Below, in pieces: positions 7,005 to 16,620 of a stretch of 64,000 bases of DNA. Made by a program: the position numbers and the translations under genes. Below the pieces are notes generated by a model. The model was not told the DNA's origin. It made no database searches and saw only the letters and a program-made list of their open reading frames with translations. Source of the DNA: Candidatus Zixiibacteriota bacterium (GTDB taxonomy: Bacteria > Zixibacteria > MSB-5A5 > DSPP01); assembly GCA_022614805.1 (NCBI GenBank), contig JAKEHY010000023.1, positions 49,983 to 113,982 on the forward strand, read 5' to 3'. Position 1 is the stretch's first letter; each line of letters begins with the position of its first letter.

Positions 7005-10000
7005 ATGTTGCCAAGAGAGCTATTCGACAAACCTGACGTAGCGAAATTTGCGGACCGATATTTTGAGTCGCAGGTTTTTGAAAGAAAACGGGGTTTCACC
7101 GCGGAAAGGACAGCCGCGACAATTTCCGCCTTTGCAAACGTTAATCCAGATGGCGGTTTAATCGTCATGGGAATTGAGGATGACGGCCGCGTATCGGGGA
7201 TTTTCCAGTTCGGCCGGGGGTGGGTGAGTCACGTTCAAAAAAGCCTGAACGGAATAATACCTGTAGCAAATATTTCCGTTAAAACCACTCCTTGCTTGAA
7301 TGCTGGAGGTGCCCCTGATGAAATTCTTTTAATCCACGCAGCCTTTTCGTCAAGCAGGGTTGTGGAAGTTTCAGACGGTCGAGCTTTCAAGAGAATTGGA
7401 GAAGAAACCATTGAGCTCTCAGAGGACGAGAAACGAGAGCTAAGGATTTCCAAAGGTGAGTTGGAGTATGAAAGAGAACCGGTCACCGAATATAATCCTG
7501 AACTTTTGGACTCGCACCTAGTGGACGATTTTCTCCACCGAATTAAAGCCAGAGATTCTTTAAGCTTGGAGGTTTCCGCAGAGGACGTCCTTTTGAACAG
7601 AAGGTTGATTACGAGAAGAGAGGGTAAACTTTGGATTACTATTGCGGGGGCACTTCTATTTTATAAAGACCCCTGCAATATTATTCCCGGTGCAAGGGTG
7701 CGCTTTCTAAGATTTCAAGGGACCGAAGAGCTATTTGGTTCGGAATCAAATATTATTAAGGACTCTTACTTTGAAGGCCCACTGGCACGGCAGATCGCTA
7801 AACTGCAGGAGTTTTTACGGACTCAGATTCGAGAATTTAGCTATCTAAACGAGGATGGCAGATTCGTCACAGAGGCAGAATACCCTGAATTCGCTTGGCT
7901 AGAAGCCCTTGTAAACGCTATTGCTCATCGGTCATATAATTTAAAATACGCTAACATTTTTGTGAAAATGTTCGATGACAAACTGGTAATAGAGAGTCCG
8001 GGTAGCTTTCCTGGAGTAGTTAGTGCATCAAATCTCATCCATTATCCGCGCAATCCGGTCATAATGGATGCGCTTCGCTATATGGGCTACGTAAAGGCCG
8101 CGAGGGAAGGAACCCGGAGGATGTACCAAGAAATGGAAAGAATGGAGCTTCCTCCTCCAGAGTTTAAAGGGGAGTCAAGTCAGGTTGTCGTGATTTTGTA
8201 CAACAACATGGCGGAACGGGAAAAGAAAAGGAGTAAGACAAAAGAACCAATATCCTACGAGGTTGGGAATCTATTCCGTATGCAAATTGACGAGTCGAAG
8301 GGCACACTAGACGAAACAGAAAGCAAAATTCGCGAAGAATTTATCAAAAAACTAATGGCTAACGGTTGGGTACTAAGCCCTTTCAGGACATCGGCTCATT
8401 CTATAAAGAAAGAGCTAAAAGCAATCGAAGTTAAAGGCACGCTTGTATGCAGTATTCGCAAAGGATTTCGATTTTCATTCAAACGCTATAAGGATACACT
8501 GTTTCTCGCGATTGACCCCAAGGTTCAATTAGTTAACCATTTAACTCTGAAACAAATATTGGAAATTGTTCCAGATATTCGCTCGGTGCTTCCACGATAT
8601 AAAATTCAGGCATTCGACGTCGATAAAGATGCGCATTTAACCATATTGGGCTTAAAGAATGATAAAATGGCCAAGGTCACCATTGACCAGAAAGTATTTG
8701 AATTCCCGACTGACGAACTCGTACCAGCCCTACCTGCCGATTTAACCCAACTCGTTCTTAAAGAGGCCTCGTCCACCGTGGATATCCGGAAAGAAATTGC
8801 GAGATATGCGAATTTGACAGTTACAGACGCACCTCGGAAGAGGTTTACAGACACCATAGAACTTGCGAATGAACTCGCCGCGAAGATATTTCCCCTCAAG
8901 ATAGATGGTACAACAATTTACATGAAGCCCGAACCCGCAAACCTAACCTTACCGGTCTTTTATGTAAACAGAGATCTCCGCGAGCCGGCTGCCACCTTTG
9001 ACCCCCAGGGAACTAAAAAGGAAAGAGAAATTCTGAGCGGCCTTGTTAAGTTTGGCTCTTATGAAAAGCCCGATGCGACCATCTCTCTAATATCACTGGT
9101 AACCCCAAGCCAATCTAAGAATATGAATAGGCTTGTTGGCCAGATTGTAAAAGGTAGCTTCAAATTTGCCGGTATGGAGCGTGCTTTCAGTACCAAGATT
9201 ACGGCCGAGAAAGTCATCACTACAAAATCTCCCGATGATTACCTTGCAGCGTGCAAAGGAGAAGTGCCGCGATTGGATGAAAACAAAATCTATATGTTCC
9301 TGGCGTATTGCCCTGAGGGTACCTATTCACGAGAAGACTACTCGGCACCTTATTATACCGTTAAGAAATTTCTTTTGGAGAATGGCATTCTTTCCCAGAT
9401 GGTGGATGAAGATACTCTAAATAATCCGAAATTCAAAGACTTCAATTTGGCCTTAGACATATTTGCAAAGAGCGGGTTTATCCCATGGGTCTTGGCGGAC
9501 GGTTTGCCGGACGTAGACCTAATTGTAGGGCTTTCATATTCGTCAATATCGGGAATAGAAAAACCTAACAGGGTAATCGGGTATGTTAACGTGTTCGACC
9601 CTTTCGGGAGGTGGCAGTTTTACAGAGGGAGTTCAAAAGCGTTTTCCTATGAAGAAAGAAAGAAATACTTTAGCAAATTAGTTGTAGAAACCGTGGAGGA
9701 AATTCAAAAAGATAGAAATATCAAGAAAGTACATATCCATGTTTCCTTTAAACTCAGCAGAGAGATTAAGGAAGAAATTTATAACCAGCTCGCAGCTATT
9801 ATACCTGGTATTTCAATTCATTTTGTTTGGATTAATCAAGGCCATACGATAAGGTTTTTTGACACGAATCCAACGGGAACTGGAAGCTTTCAGCGTGGAT
9901 TATATGTTGTCACGTCTAAAGACCAGTTTTTCATCGCCACGACCGGAGAAAACGAGTTAAACCAGCAAAGTCTTGGCACTCCAAAACTTCTTGAAGTTAA

Positions 10001-10223
10001 TGTTTCCTCACTTCCCAGGGAACGTTATCCAGACCTGAAAACTATAGCCTTTCACGTCCTAAGCCTTACTAAACTCAACTGGGCATCGACCAAGTCGTTC
10101 TGCAGAGAACCCATTACAATCAAATTTGCGTCTGATATCGCTTACTTAATGAATGCCTTCCTAATGTCATCCGAAAGCTTTGTGTTAAACAAAAAGCTTG
10201 AAAAAAAGCCGTGGTTTTTATGA
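7005..10223 (+). CDS. AlbA_2/ATPase - long prokaryotic Argonaute fusion protein
   Basis: 1072 residues. Residues 10-145 form a Schlafen-type AlbA_2 domain: E21 and E26 in ESQVFERKRG, then GLIVMGIEDDG at 51-61, which fits the acidic triad of Schlafen RNases. Residues 285-400 resemble the ATPase module usually paired with AlbA_2 (NAIAHRSY at 304-311). From about residue 410 it is a complete long Argonaute: N/PAZ-like region (RYKDTLFLAIDPK, 494-506), a MID domain with the signature YTVKKFLLENGILSQ (784-798), and PIWI to the end (HTIRFFDTN, GTPKLLEV, LTKLNWAS). The first catalytic Asp is replaced (VGLSYSS for VGIDVS) and the hrDG motif reads HVSFK, so target slicing is unlikely. The protein probably uses guide-directed sensing to control the AlbA_2 effector (inference). 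It is followed by hsdM after 79 bp. Confidence 0.85.
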   Translation: MLPRELFDKPDVAKFADRYFESQVFERKRGFTAERTAATISAFANVNPDGGLIVMGIEDDGRVSGIFQFGRGWVSHVQKSLNGIIPVANISVKTTPCLNAGGAPDEILLIHAAFSSSRVVEVSDGRAFKRIGEETIELSEDEKRELRISKGELEYEREPVTEYNPELLDSHLVDDFLHRIKARDSLSLEVSAEDVLLNRRLITRREGKLWITIAGALLFYKDPCNIIPGARVRFLRFQGTEELFGSESNIIKDSYFEGPLARQIAKLQEFLRTQIREFSYLNEDGRFVTEAEYPEFAWLEALVNAIAHRSYNLKYANIFVKMFDDKLVIESPGSFPGVVSASNLIHYPRNPVIMDALRYMGYVKAAREGTRRMYQEMERMELPPPEFKGESSQVVVILYNNMAEREKKRSKTKEPISYEVGNLFRMQIDESKGTLDETESKIREEFIKKLMANGWVLSPFRTSAHSIKKELKAIEVKGTLVCSIRKGFRFSFKRYKDTLFLAIDPKVQLVNHLTLKQILEIVPDIRSVLPRYKIQAFDVDKDAHLTILGLKNDKMAKVTIDQKVFEFPTDELVPALPADLTQLVLKEASSTVDIRKEIARYANLTVTDAPRKRFTDTIELANELAAKIFPLKIDGTTIYMKPEPANLTLPVFYVNRDLREPAATFDPQGTKKEREILSGLVKFGSYEKPDATISLISLVTPSQSKNMNRLVGQIVKGSFKFAGMERAFSTKITAEKVITTKSPDDYLAACKGEVPRLDENKIYMFLAYCPEGTYSREDYSAPYYTVKKFLLENGILSQMVDEDTLNNPKFKDFNLALDIFAKSGFIPWVLADGLPDVDLIVGLSYSSISGIEKPNRVIGYVNVFDPFGRWQFYRGSSKAFSYEERKKYFSKLVVETVEEIQKDRNIKKVHIHVSFKLSREIKEEIYNQLAAIIPGISIHFVWINQGHTIRFFDTNPTGTGSFQRGLYVVTSKDQFFIATTGENELNQQSLGTPKLLEVNVSSLPRERYPDLKTIAFHVLSLTKLNWASTKSFCREPITIKFASDIAYLMNAFLMSSESFVLNKKLEKKPWFL

Positions 10224-10302
10224 CACATTTAAAGTTCCGAGGCCACATTATAACAACGCCCTGTGGGGCAATTAACCTGGGTAGAGTAGATGGGGTGACA
10301 AA

Positions 10303-11817
10303 ATGTTAGACATCAAAACGCTTGAAAATTGGCTCTGGGAGGCGGCATGCAAAATCCGGGGAGAAATTGAAGCGCCAAAATATAAGGATTACATCCTCCC
10401 TTTGATTTTCTTGAAGCGACTCTCTGACGTTTACGATGATGAGGTTTCGAATTTAGCCGCCGAGTACGGCGACAAAAAGATTGTTCATCAGCTCATTGAA
10501 GAAGATCATAGCCTGGTCTGGTTCTTCCTCCCGGAAAAAGTGCGGTGGAACGGCATAATAAAGCAAAGCACCCGGCTCGGCGAGTACCTAACTGATGCGG
10601 TTCGGGCCATAGCCAGGGAAAATCCTAAGCTCCAGGGTGTGATTGACATCGTGGATTTCAATGCTGCTACGGCCGGGCAGCGTGTGATTAGCGACGAGAA
10701 ATTGAAACTACTCGTTGACACTCTGAATAAGCACCGGCTTGGCCTAAAGGACGTCGAACCCGACATTTTGGGTAGGGCCTACGAGTACTTGCTTAGAAAA
10801 TTTGCCGAAGGCTCAGGCCAGAGTGCCGGGGAGTTTTACACGCCGAGAGAAGTCGCAATTTTAATGAGCCAAATTGTGGACCCCAAAGAAGGGGAAGAGG
10901 TCTACGATCCTTGTCTTGGTTCTGGTGGTCTGATAATTAAGTGCTACCTGCGATTTAAGGAGAAATTTGGAGACAATGCGAAAATAAAGCCTCTAAAGTT
11001 TTACGGCCAGGAAAATGTCCATAGCACCTACGCCATGGCAAAAATGAATGCCTTCATCCATAGAATGGAAGCAGAAATTGCCTTAGGCGATACGATGAAC
11101 CGGCCGGCATTCACCGCCTCCGAGGGTTCGCTGAGAAAATTCGACATCGTAGTTGCTAATCCAATGTGGAACCAGGATTTCGTTCAAAGCACGTATGAAA
11201 ATGATGGTTTCAATAGGTTCGTTTACGGATATCCGCCTTCTTCTTCTGCCGATTGGGGTTGGATTCAGCATATGTTTGCTTCTCTAAAACATCAAGGAAG
11301 ACTGGCGGTAGTGATTGATACTGGTGCCATTTCCAGAGGCTCGAGGAATGCGGGGTCAAACAGAGAGAAAAGCATACGGAAGGCATTTCTTGAAAATGAC
11401 CTAATCGAGGCCGTTGTTTTATTGCCGGAAAATCTTTTTTATAATAATACTGCTCCAGGTGTGATAGTAATTCTCACCAAAAACAAGAAACATAAGAGTG
11501 AAGTTCTAATTATCAATGCTTCTAAGCTATTTGAAAAAGGAAGACCAAAGAATTTTCTACCTGAAAAAAGCATTAAAACCATAGTCGACCTATTTCACAA
11601 GTGGAAGGGAGAAAAAGGCTTGAGTAAGATTATTACAAAGGAAGAGGTGTCTGCAAATGACTATAATCTTAGTCCTTCAAGTTATATCTCACAAAATGGT
11701 GGAGAAGAGGTGCTGGATTTGGACGATGCCATAGTGCAAGTTAAGGACGCGGAAGAAGAAAGAAAGCTCGCAGATTATAAACTAAAAAAAGTTTTGGAAG
11801 AATTAGGGTTTGAGTGA
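10303..11817 (+). CDS. hsdM: Type I restriction-modification, DNA methyltransferase subunit
   Basis: 504 residues. Adenine-N6 methyltransferase of the HsdM family, which binds HsdS and methylates the host DNA. An N-terminal HsdM helical domain (LPLIFLKRLSDVYDDE) is followed by the GEFYTPREVA signature at 176-185, SAM motif I YDPCLGSGG at 201-209, and catalytic motif IV as NPMW at 286-289; the second Pro of the usual NPPF/Y is replaced. The start is supported by GGGGTGA just upstream. It overlaps hsdS by a few bases and begins an ordered hsdM-hsdS-hsdR operon downstream of the Argonaute fusion. Confidence 0.92.
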   Translation: MLDIKTLENWLWEAACKIRGEIEAPKYKDYILPLIFLKRLSDVYDDEVSNLAAEYGDKKIVHQLIEEDHSLVWFFLPEKVRWNGIIKQSTRLGEYLTDAVRAIARENPKLQGVIDIVDFNAATAGQRVISDEKLKLLVDTLNKHRLGLKDVEPDILGRAYEYLLRKFAEGSGQSAGEFYTPREVAILMSQIVDPKEGEEVYDPCLGSGGLIIKCYLRFKEKFGDNAKIKPLKFYGQENVHSTYAMAKMNAFIHRMEAEIALGDTMNRPAFTASEGSLRKFDIVVANPMWNQDFVQSTYENDGFNRFVYGYPPSSSADWGWIQHMFASLKHQGRLAVVIDTGAISRGSRNAGSNREKSIRKAFLENDLIEAVVLLPENLFYNNTAPGVIVILTKNKKHKSEVLIINASKLFEKGRPKNFLPEKSIKTIVDLFHKWKGEKGLSKIITKEEVSANDYNLSPSSYISQNGGEEVLDLDDAIVQVKDAEEERKLADYKLKKVLEELGFE

Positions 11818-13081
11818 TATCGTGGTGCGAAAAGAAAATCCCCGAACAATAAAGGCTGACCAATTACAGCCTGGTGACCAACCCTTTGGCTGGCGGATTG
11901 AAACTGTAATCGGCTGCACCTTGAATAAGCGAGCATCAGTTGGAAAGGTTAAACAGCAACGCTATAAAAAGCAAGGTAAGTATCCTATTGTGGATCAAAG
12001 TCAAAAGCTAATTGCAGGTTTTTGGGACCAGGAAGAAGACGTATATAAAGGGAATCTTCCTGTGGTCGTATTCGGAGACCATACTAGGATTGTTAAGTAT
12101 ATCGACTTTCCATTCGTGTGTGGAGCTGACGGTACGAGAATTCTGATTCCTGATACCCAGATTGTATTTCCTCTTTTTCTTTACTATTCCCTCTTATTTA
12201 TAGATATACCGAGCAGGGGATATAACAGACACTACTCGTTACTAAAAGATAGGGCTTTGCGGTTACCGCCTTTGCCTGAACAAAAGAGTATTGCCGTCGT
12301 ACTGTCCGCCATTCAAGAATCAAAAGAAAGGACAAAGCAGGTCATTGGTGCTTTGCGAGAGCTAAAAACATCTCTAATGAAGCATCTGTTCGATTTTGGG
12401 CCCGTAAGGTTGGAGGAAATCGGCAAGGTAAATCGTAGAGAAACCGAGGTCGGGCTGATTCCTAAAACATGGAAAATTACAAAAATATCGGATGTTGTAG
12501 AAAACACACCCTACGTAAACGCCAGACGCCCCCTTAGTATGAAATTTAGATATGTGGATGTGTCTAGCGTTAACAATGTCTCTCTTAAAATTGAATTAAC
12601 AGCTACTTACGAAGGCCGGAAGGCTCCCAGCAGGGCGCGGAAATGGATTAAGAATGGCGACGTAATAATTGCTACAGTGAGGCCAACTCTGAAAAGAATT
12701 GCCCTGATAGGCCCAGACTTAGACGGTCAAATTTGTTCTACCGCATTCTGCGTTTTGAGGGCAAATAGCGGTGCGATGGATAATAAATACCTCTTTTATG
12801 CTATCCAGAGAGATGCCTTCATCGAAAATCTTGGAAAACTACAAAGGGGCGCAAGCTATCCTGCCGTTACTGACAAGGATGTAAAGAGTCAAAAGATACC
12901 GCTCCCGGATCCGAGCGATCAACTACAGATTTCCCTCATCCTGTCTGCGCTTGATGAAAGAATAGCTCAAGAAGAAAAAAAGGCGGAAACGTTGGCACAA
13001 TTATTTCAGTCGATGCTTCATTACCTAATGACCGGTATAGTGAGGGTCAACCATTTGAAGTTAGAGGTTGGGCATGGCTAA
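11810..13081 (+). CDS. hsdS: Type I restriction-modification, specificity subunit
   Basis: About 423 residues, the normal length for an HsdS with two target-recognition domains. Each TRD is followed by a conserved helical spacer: LRLPPLPEQKSIAVVLSAIQ for the first and PLPDPSDQLQISLILSALDER for the second. HsdS sets the DNA sequence recognised by the HsdM/HsdR complex. The first possible start is TTG at 11810, overlapping the hsdM stop; GTG at 11822 or 11825 are equally plausible. The gene overlaps hsdR by 8 bp. The recognition sequence cannot be predicted. Confidence 0.9.
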   Translation: MSDIVVRKENPRTIKADQLQPGDQPFGWRIETVIGCTLNKRASVGKVKQQRYKKQGKYPIVDQSQKLIAGFWDQEEDVYKGNLPVVVFGDHTRIVKYIDFPFVCGADGTRILIPDTQIVFPLFLYYSLLFIDIPSRGYNRHYSLLKDRALRLPPLPEQKSIAVVLSAIQESKERTKQVIGALRELKTSLMKHLFDFGPVRLEEIGKVNRRETEVGLIPKTWKITKISDVVENTPYVNARRPLSMKFRYVDVSSVNNVSLKIELTATYEGRKAPSRARKWIKNGDVIIATVRPTLKRIALIGPDLDGQICSTAFCVLRANSGAMDNKYLFYAIQRDAFIENLGKLQRGASYPAVTDKDVKSQKIPLPDPSDQLQISLILSALDERIAQEEKKAETLAQLFQSMLHYLMTGIVRVNHLKLEVGHG

Positions 13082-15971
13082 GCTTGGGGTTGAAAGGACT
13101 GCAGTGCAGGCTCCACTAGTCCAATATGCATGCGAAATAGGATGGGAATACGTTGGGCAAGAAGAAGCTCTAAGGCTTAGGGGAGGGAAGACCGGCCTGC
13201 TCTTTAAAGAGGTTTTTACCGATCAAATACTCAAACTCAACTCCGACTTTATTGACCACCTAATGATTGAGGAAATCATAAAGAAACTTGAGAGATTACC
13301 TGCCAGGATTGAAGGCAATCTACAGGCCTGGGAATACCTGCGGGGACTTAAAACCGTGTTCGTGCCTGACGAAAAGAGAGAAAGAAACGTCAAATTCATT
13401 GATGAGGACATCAAGAGCAATGGTTTTCACGTGACGGACGAATTTGAGTTTACGAATGGAACTCATACGAATCGGTATGACGTTGTCTTTTTGATTAACG
13501 GCGTGCCCGTTTTCTTCGTAGAGACCAAGGCTGCTCACAAACTGGAAGGCATTCAGGAGGGCCTTGACCAAGTCAGAAGGTACCACAGAGAAACTCCGGA
13601 GGCCATGACGCTGTTTCAGATTTACACCCTGACTCACATCATACAATTTTTTTACTCAGCCACTTGGAATTACTCGCACAAAACCTTGTTTAACTGGAAA
13701 AGGGAAAGCCAGGAAAAGGACTTTGAGAATTTGGTAAAGGCTTTCTTCGACCGAAAGGCCGTGGTCGGTACGCTCCTGAAATACATCCTGTTTACAAGGC
13801 AGGATGACGAACTAAAAAAGGTAATTCTAAGGCCTCATCAGATGAGAGCAGTCGAGAAAATTGTAGAAAGGGCCGCCCATAAAATCAAACACAAGGGCCT
13901 AATTTGGCACACGCAAGGAAGTGGAAAAACGTACACAATGATTGTGGCGGCACAGGCCATCTTAGAGAATCCCTTGTTTGAAAATCCCACCGTCATTCTG
14001 CTTGTGGATAGAAACGAGTTGGAAACCCAGCTTTTTGGCAACCTCTCCTCAGTGGGGTTTGAGGATTTGGAGGATCGAATAATAAAGTCAAAAAAACATC
14101 TCCGGGAGCTTTTGGAAAACGATACGCGGGGCCTGATCGTTTCGATGATTCACAAGTTTGAGGGAATGCCTCAAAACGTCAATACAAGGAAAAACGTTTT
14201 TGTACTCGTGGACGAAGCACATAGAACAACGACGGGGGATTTGGGCAACTACTTAATGGGCGCGCTTCCAAACGCCACGTATATCGGATTCACTGGAACG
14301 CCGATTGACAAGACCGCTTACGGAAAGGGTACCTTCATAGTTTTTGGAAAGGAAGACCCGCCCAAGGGCTACTTGGACAAGTATGGTATGGCCGAGTCCA
14401 TTGAAGACGGAACAACGGTAAAACTACATTACTCCTTGGCCCCAAGCGAACTAAGGCCGGAAAAAGCCGTTTTGGAGAAGGAATTTCTAAGCTTGGCTGA
14501 AGCTGAAGGCATAAGTGACATCGAAGTATTGAATAAAGTTCTAGAAAGAGCCGTCACTTTAAGAAACATGCTCAAAAACAAAGAAAGAGTCCGAAAAGTG
14601 GCGGACTACGTTGTCAAGCATTTTAAGGAATATGTCGAGCCAATGGGCTATAAGGCGTTTCTGGTAGCGGTTGACCGCGAGGCCTGCGCCCTTTACAAAG
14701 AGGAGTTGGACAAGCGTCTGCCAAAAGAGTGTTCTGAAGTCGTCTTTAGCCCATTTCATGAGGACGAACCTCAGTTGAGAAAATATCATTTATCTGAAGA
14801 AACCGAAAAGGCAATCAGGAAAGCGTTTCGTGTACCGGATAAGCTGCCCAAGATACTAATAGTTACCGAGAAACTTCTGACGGGATTCGACGCGCCGATT
14901 CTTTACTGCATGTATCTGGACAAACCCATGCGAGACCACGTCTTACTTCAGGCAATTGCCAGAGTTAACAGGCCGTATGAGGATGGGGATGGAAGAAAAA
15001 AGACCTGCGGATTCGTGCTTGACTTCATAGGCATCTTTGACAACTTGGAAAAAGCCCTGGCTTTCGATTCCGGAGATGTTAGCGGAGTGGTAAAGGACAT
15101 CGAGATCCTTAAAGAGCGGTTCGCCTCGCTCATGAAAACTGCCAGAGTGAGATACCTTAAACTAATTGAGGGCAAGAACCGGGACAAGGCCGTTGAGGCC
15201 GTGCTGGAACACTTCAAAGATGAGGATGAACGTCATACCTATTACGGCTTTTTCAAGGAAACCGCAGACATTTACGAGGTGCTGTCTCCAGACGCCTTCT
15301 TAAGGCCTTTCATAGACGAATTTGATACCTTGGCGCGCATGTACAGAATAGTAAGGGAAGCTTATGACCCCGGGATTCCAGTTGACAGAGAATTTACCAG
15401 AAAGACCGCCAAGCTGGTCCAAGAGCACACAAAGAGCGGCGTGATAAATTCCAGTTTAGAGGTTTATGAAATAAACGAACACACCCTGAAAAAGCTGGAG
15501 GACAACAAGGCCTCTGACACCGAAAAGGTATTTAACCTGCTCCGAAGCATTGGACTTGCCATTAAAATAGGCGAGAAAACGGCCCCTTACCTCATTTCTA
15601 TCGGTGAGAAAGCCGAATTGATTTCAAAGCTCTTTATCCAGAGACAGAAAGACACGCAGGAAACCTTGGAGGAGCTGAAAAGGCTCATCGAGGAAATTAA
15701 TTCCGCGAAACGCGAACAAGAGAAGAAAAAGATGCCGGTGGACATCTTTTCTGCCTATTGGGTTTTGAAGGAGCAAGGCATACCCGAACCGGAGGTAGCT
15801 GCCAACGAAATACAAGAAGTCTTTGAAAAATATCCTTTTTGGAAAACTACAGAAGAATACGAAAGAAAAGTCAAACAACACATTCTTAAGATTCTTGGGA
15901 AATCAAAGTTGAACGTGAAATTGTCCGTAGAACTCACAACTAAAATAATCCGAATCTTAAAAGGTGTCTGA
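13074..15971 (+). CDS. hsdR: Type I restriction-modification, restriction/translocase subunit
   Basis: About 965 residues from ATG 13074 (a TTG two codons upstream is possible). The N-terminal PD-(D/E)XK nuclease has NRYDVVF and FFVETKA (Asp136, Glu150-x-Lys152). The SF2 translocase follows with Walker A TQGSGKT (about 280-286) and the DEAH box VDEAHRTT (about 379-386), then helicase motif VI in LLQAIARVNRPY. The C-terminal helical domain contacts HsdM. ATP-driven translocation ends in cleavage of unmodified DNA far from the recognition site. All key motifs are present, so the restriction system looks intact. Confidence 0.93.
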   Translation: MAKLGVERTAVQAPLVQYACEIGWEYVGQEEALRLRGGKTGLLFKEVFTDQILKLNSDFIDHLMIEEIIKKLERLPARIEGNLQAWEYLRGLKTVFVPDEKRERNVKFIDEDIKSNGFHVTDEFEFTNGTHTNRYDVVFLINGVPVFFVETKAAHKLEGIQEGLDQVRRYHRETPEAMTLFQIYTLTHIIQFFYSATWNYSHKTLFNWKRESQEKDFENLVKAFFDRKAVVGTLLKYILFTRQDDELKKVILRPHQMRAVEKIVERAAHKIKHKGLIWHTQGSGKTYTMIVAAQAILENPLFENPTVILLVDRNELETQLFGNLSSVGFEDLEDRIIKSKKHLRELLENDTRGLIVSMIHKFEGMPQNVNTRKNVFVLVDEAHRTTTGDLGNYLMGALPNATYIGFTGTPIDKTAYGKGTFIVFGKEDPPKGYLDKYGMAESIEDGTTVKLHYSLAPSELRPEKAVLEKEFLSLAEAEGISDIEVLNKVLERAVTLRNMLKNKERVRKVADYVVKHFKEYVEPMGYKAFLVAVDREACALYKEELDKRLPKECSEVVFSPFHEDEPQLRKYHLSEETEKAIRKAFRVPDKLPKILIVTEKLLTGFDAPILYCMYLDKPMRDHVLLQAIARVNRPYEDGDGRKKTCGFVLDFIGIFDNLEKALAFDSGDVSGVVKDIEILKERFASLMKTARVRYLKLIEGKNRDKAVEAVLEHFKDEDERHTYYGFFKETADIYEVLSPDAFLRPFIDEFDTLARMYRIVREAYDPGIPVDREFTRKTAKLVQEHTKSGVINSSLEVYEINEHTLKKLEDNKASDTEKVFNLLRSIGLAIKIGEKTAPYLISIGEKAELISKLFIQRQKDTQETLEELKRLIEEINSAKREQEKKKMPVDIFSAYWVLKEQGIPEPEVAANEIQEVFEKYPFWKTTEEYERKVKQHILKILGKSKLNVKLSVELTTKIIRILKGV

Positions 15972-15973
15972 GC

Positions 15974-16267
15974 ATGATTTCGATTGCCGAATTCAAAAAG
16001 GAAGTCTTAACGTGGGCAGAGGACATTCGGGCGCAACCTAAAGAAATCCACGTTAGACAAATGTGGAGGAAGTGGGCCAGCTGCTCCACAAAAGGACGTT
16101 TGACTTTCTCCTTTGCGCTTCTAAACCAATCCTTAGATGTCAGGTCAAAGGCCGTCGTTCATGAGCTTTTACACCTTAAGTATCCGAACCATGGAAAAAT
16201 GTTCAAGTCGCTGCTGATATCCCACTTGACTAAAAAAGGAATCGATGCTAGGGAAGTGGAATTATAG
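15974..16267 (+). CDS. YgjP/WLM-type metal-dependent protein
   Basis: 97 residues. It contains QMWRKWASCSTKGRLTFSFAL and the zinc motif VVHELLHLKYPNHGKMF (HELLH with a third His), characteristic of YgjP/DUF45 metallopeptidase-like proteins. The start is 2 bp after the hsdR stop, so it belongs to the hsd operon. Small YgjP proteins often follow hsdR; their role in restriction systems is not established. It is shorter than free-standing YgjP (about 170-240 residues) and consists mainly of the C-terminal catalytic part. Confidence 0.8.
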   Translation: MISIAEFKKEVLTWAEDIRAQPKEIHVRQMWRKWASCSTKGRLTFSFALLNQSLDVRSKAVVHELLHLKYPNHGKMFKSLLISHLTKKGIDAREVEL

Positions 16268-16289
16268 ACAAATGGGCTGTCATGCCAAG

Positions 16290-16297
16290 TTTTTAAG
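16290..16297 (+). promoter_or_regulatory. TATA-like box before the small zinc-ribbon gene
   Basis: GTTTTTAA is centred 26 bp upstream of the ATG at 16320, with no Shine-Dalgarno sequence between. This is the spacing expected for an archaeal core promoter giving a leaderless mRNA. A bacterial reading (TTTAAT at 16306-16311 as a -10 box of a leaderless transcript) is also possible. Confidence 0.35.
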
Positions 16298-16319
16298 TTC
16301 TGCCGTTTAATTCAGTACC

Positions 16320-16613
16320 ATGATAACCGGCCGGGCCGTAATTGAGTGCCCCTTCTGCCATAAGGAATGCGTAAGTGCCTTTCACAAGCCAAGCTATCTA
16401 CAAGGCCGAAAAAGCAGCATTTCCAACAAATCAATAATGAAATATTATCGCATTCCGGAATCCTATACGGTAGCTGGCGATTGTCCAAATTGTGGTGCAA
16501 AAGAGAAAGACATTCAGAAGGCCGTGGATGGAGAACCGACTAAAAAGTTGACACATGAGGAGAGAATTCGCAGGCTCAAAGAGGCGGGAATTCCGACAAC
16601 GGTGGAATTTTGA
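16320..16613 (+). CDS. Hypothetical protein with two Cys-x2-Cys zinc knuckles
   Basis: 97 residues with CPFCHKEC near the N-terminus and CPNCGAKEKD in the middle, so a zinc ribbon is likely. It ends in a charged helical tail (THEERIRRLKEAGIP). The family is not recognised. It follows the hsd operon but has its own TATA-like element and no ribosome-binding site. It converges with the minus-strand gene ending at 16621. A DNA- or RNA-binding role is only a guess from the zinc pattern. Confidence 0.6.
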   Translation: MITGRAVIECPFCHKECVSAFHKPSYLQGRKSSISNKSIMKYYRIPESYTVAGDCPNCGAKEKDIQKAVDGEPTKKLTHEERIRRLKEAGIPTTVEF

Positions 16614-16620
16614 AATTCCG

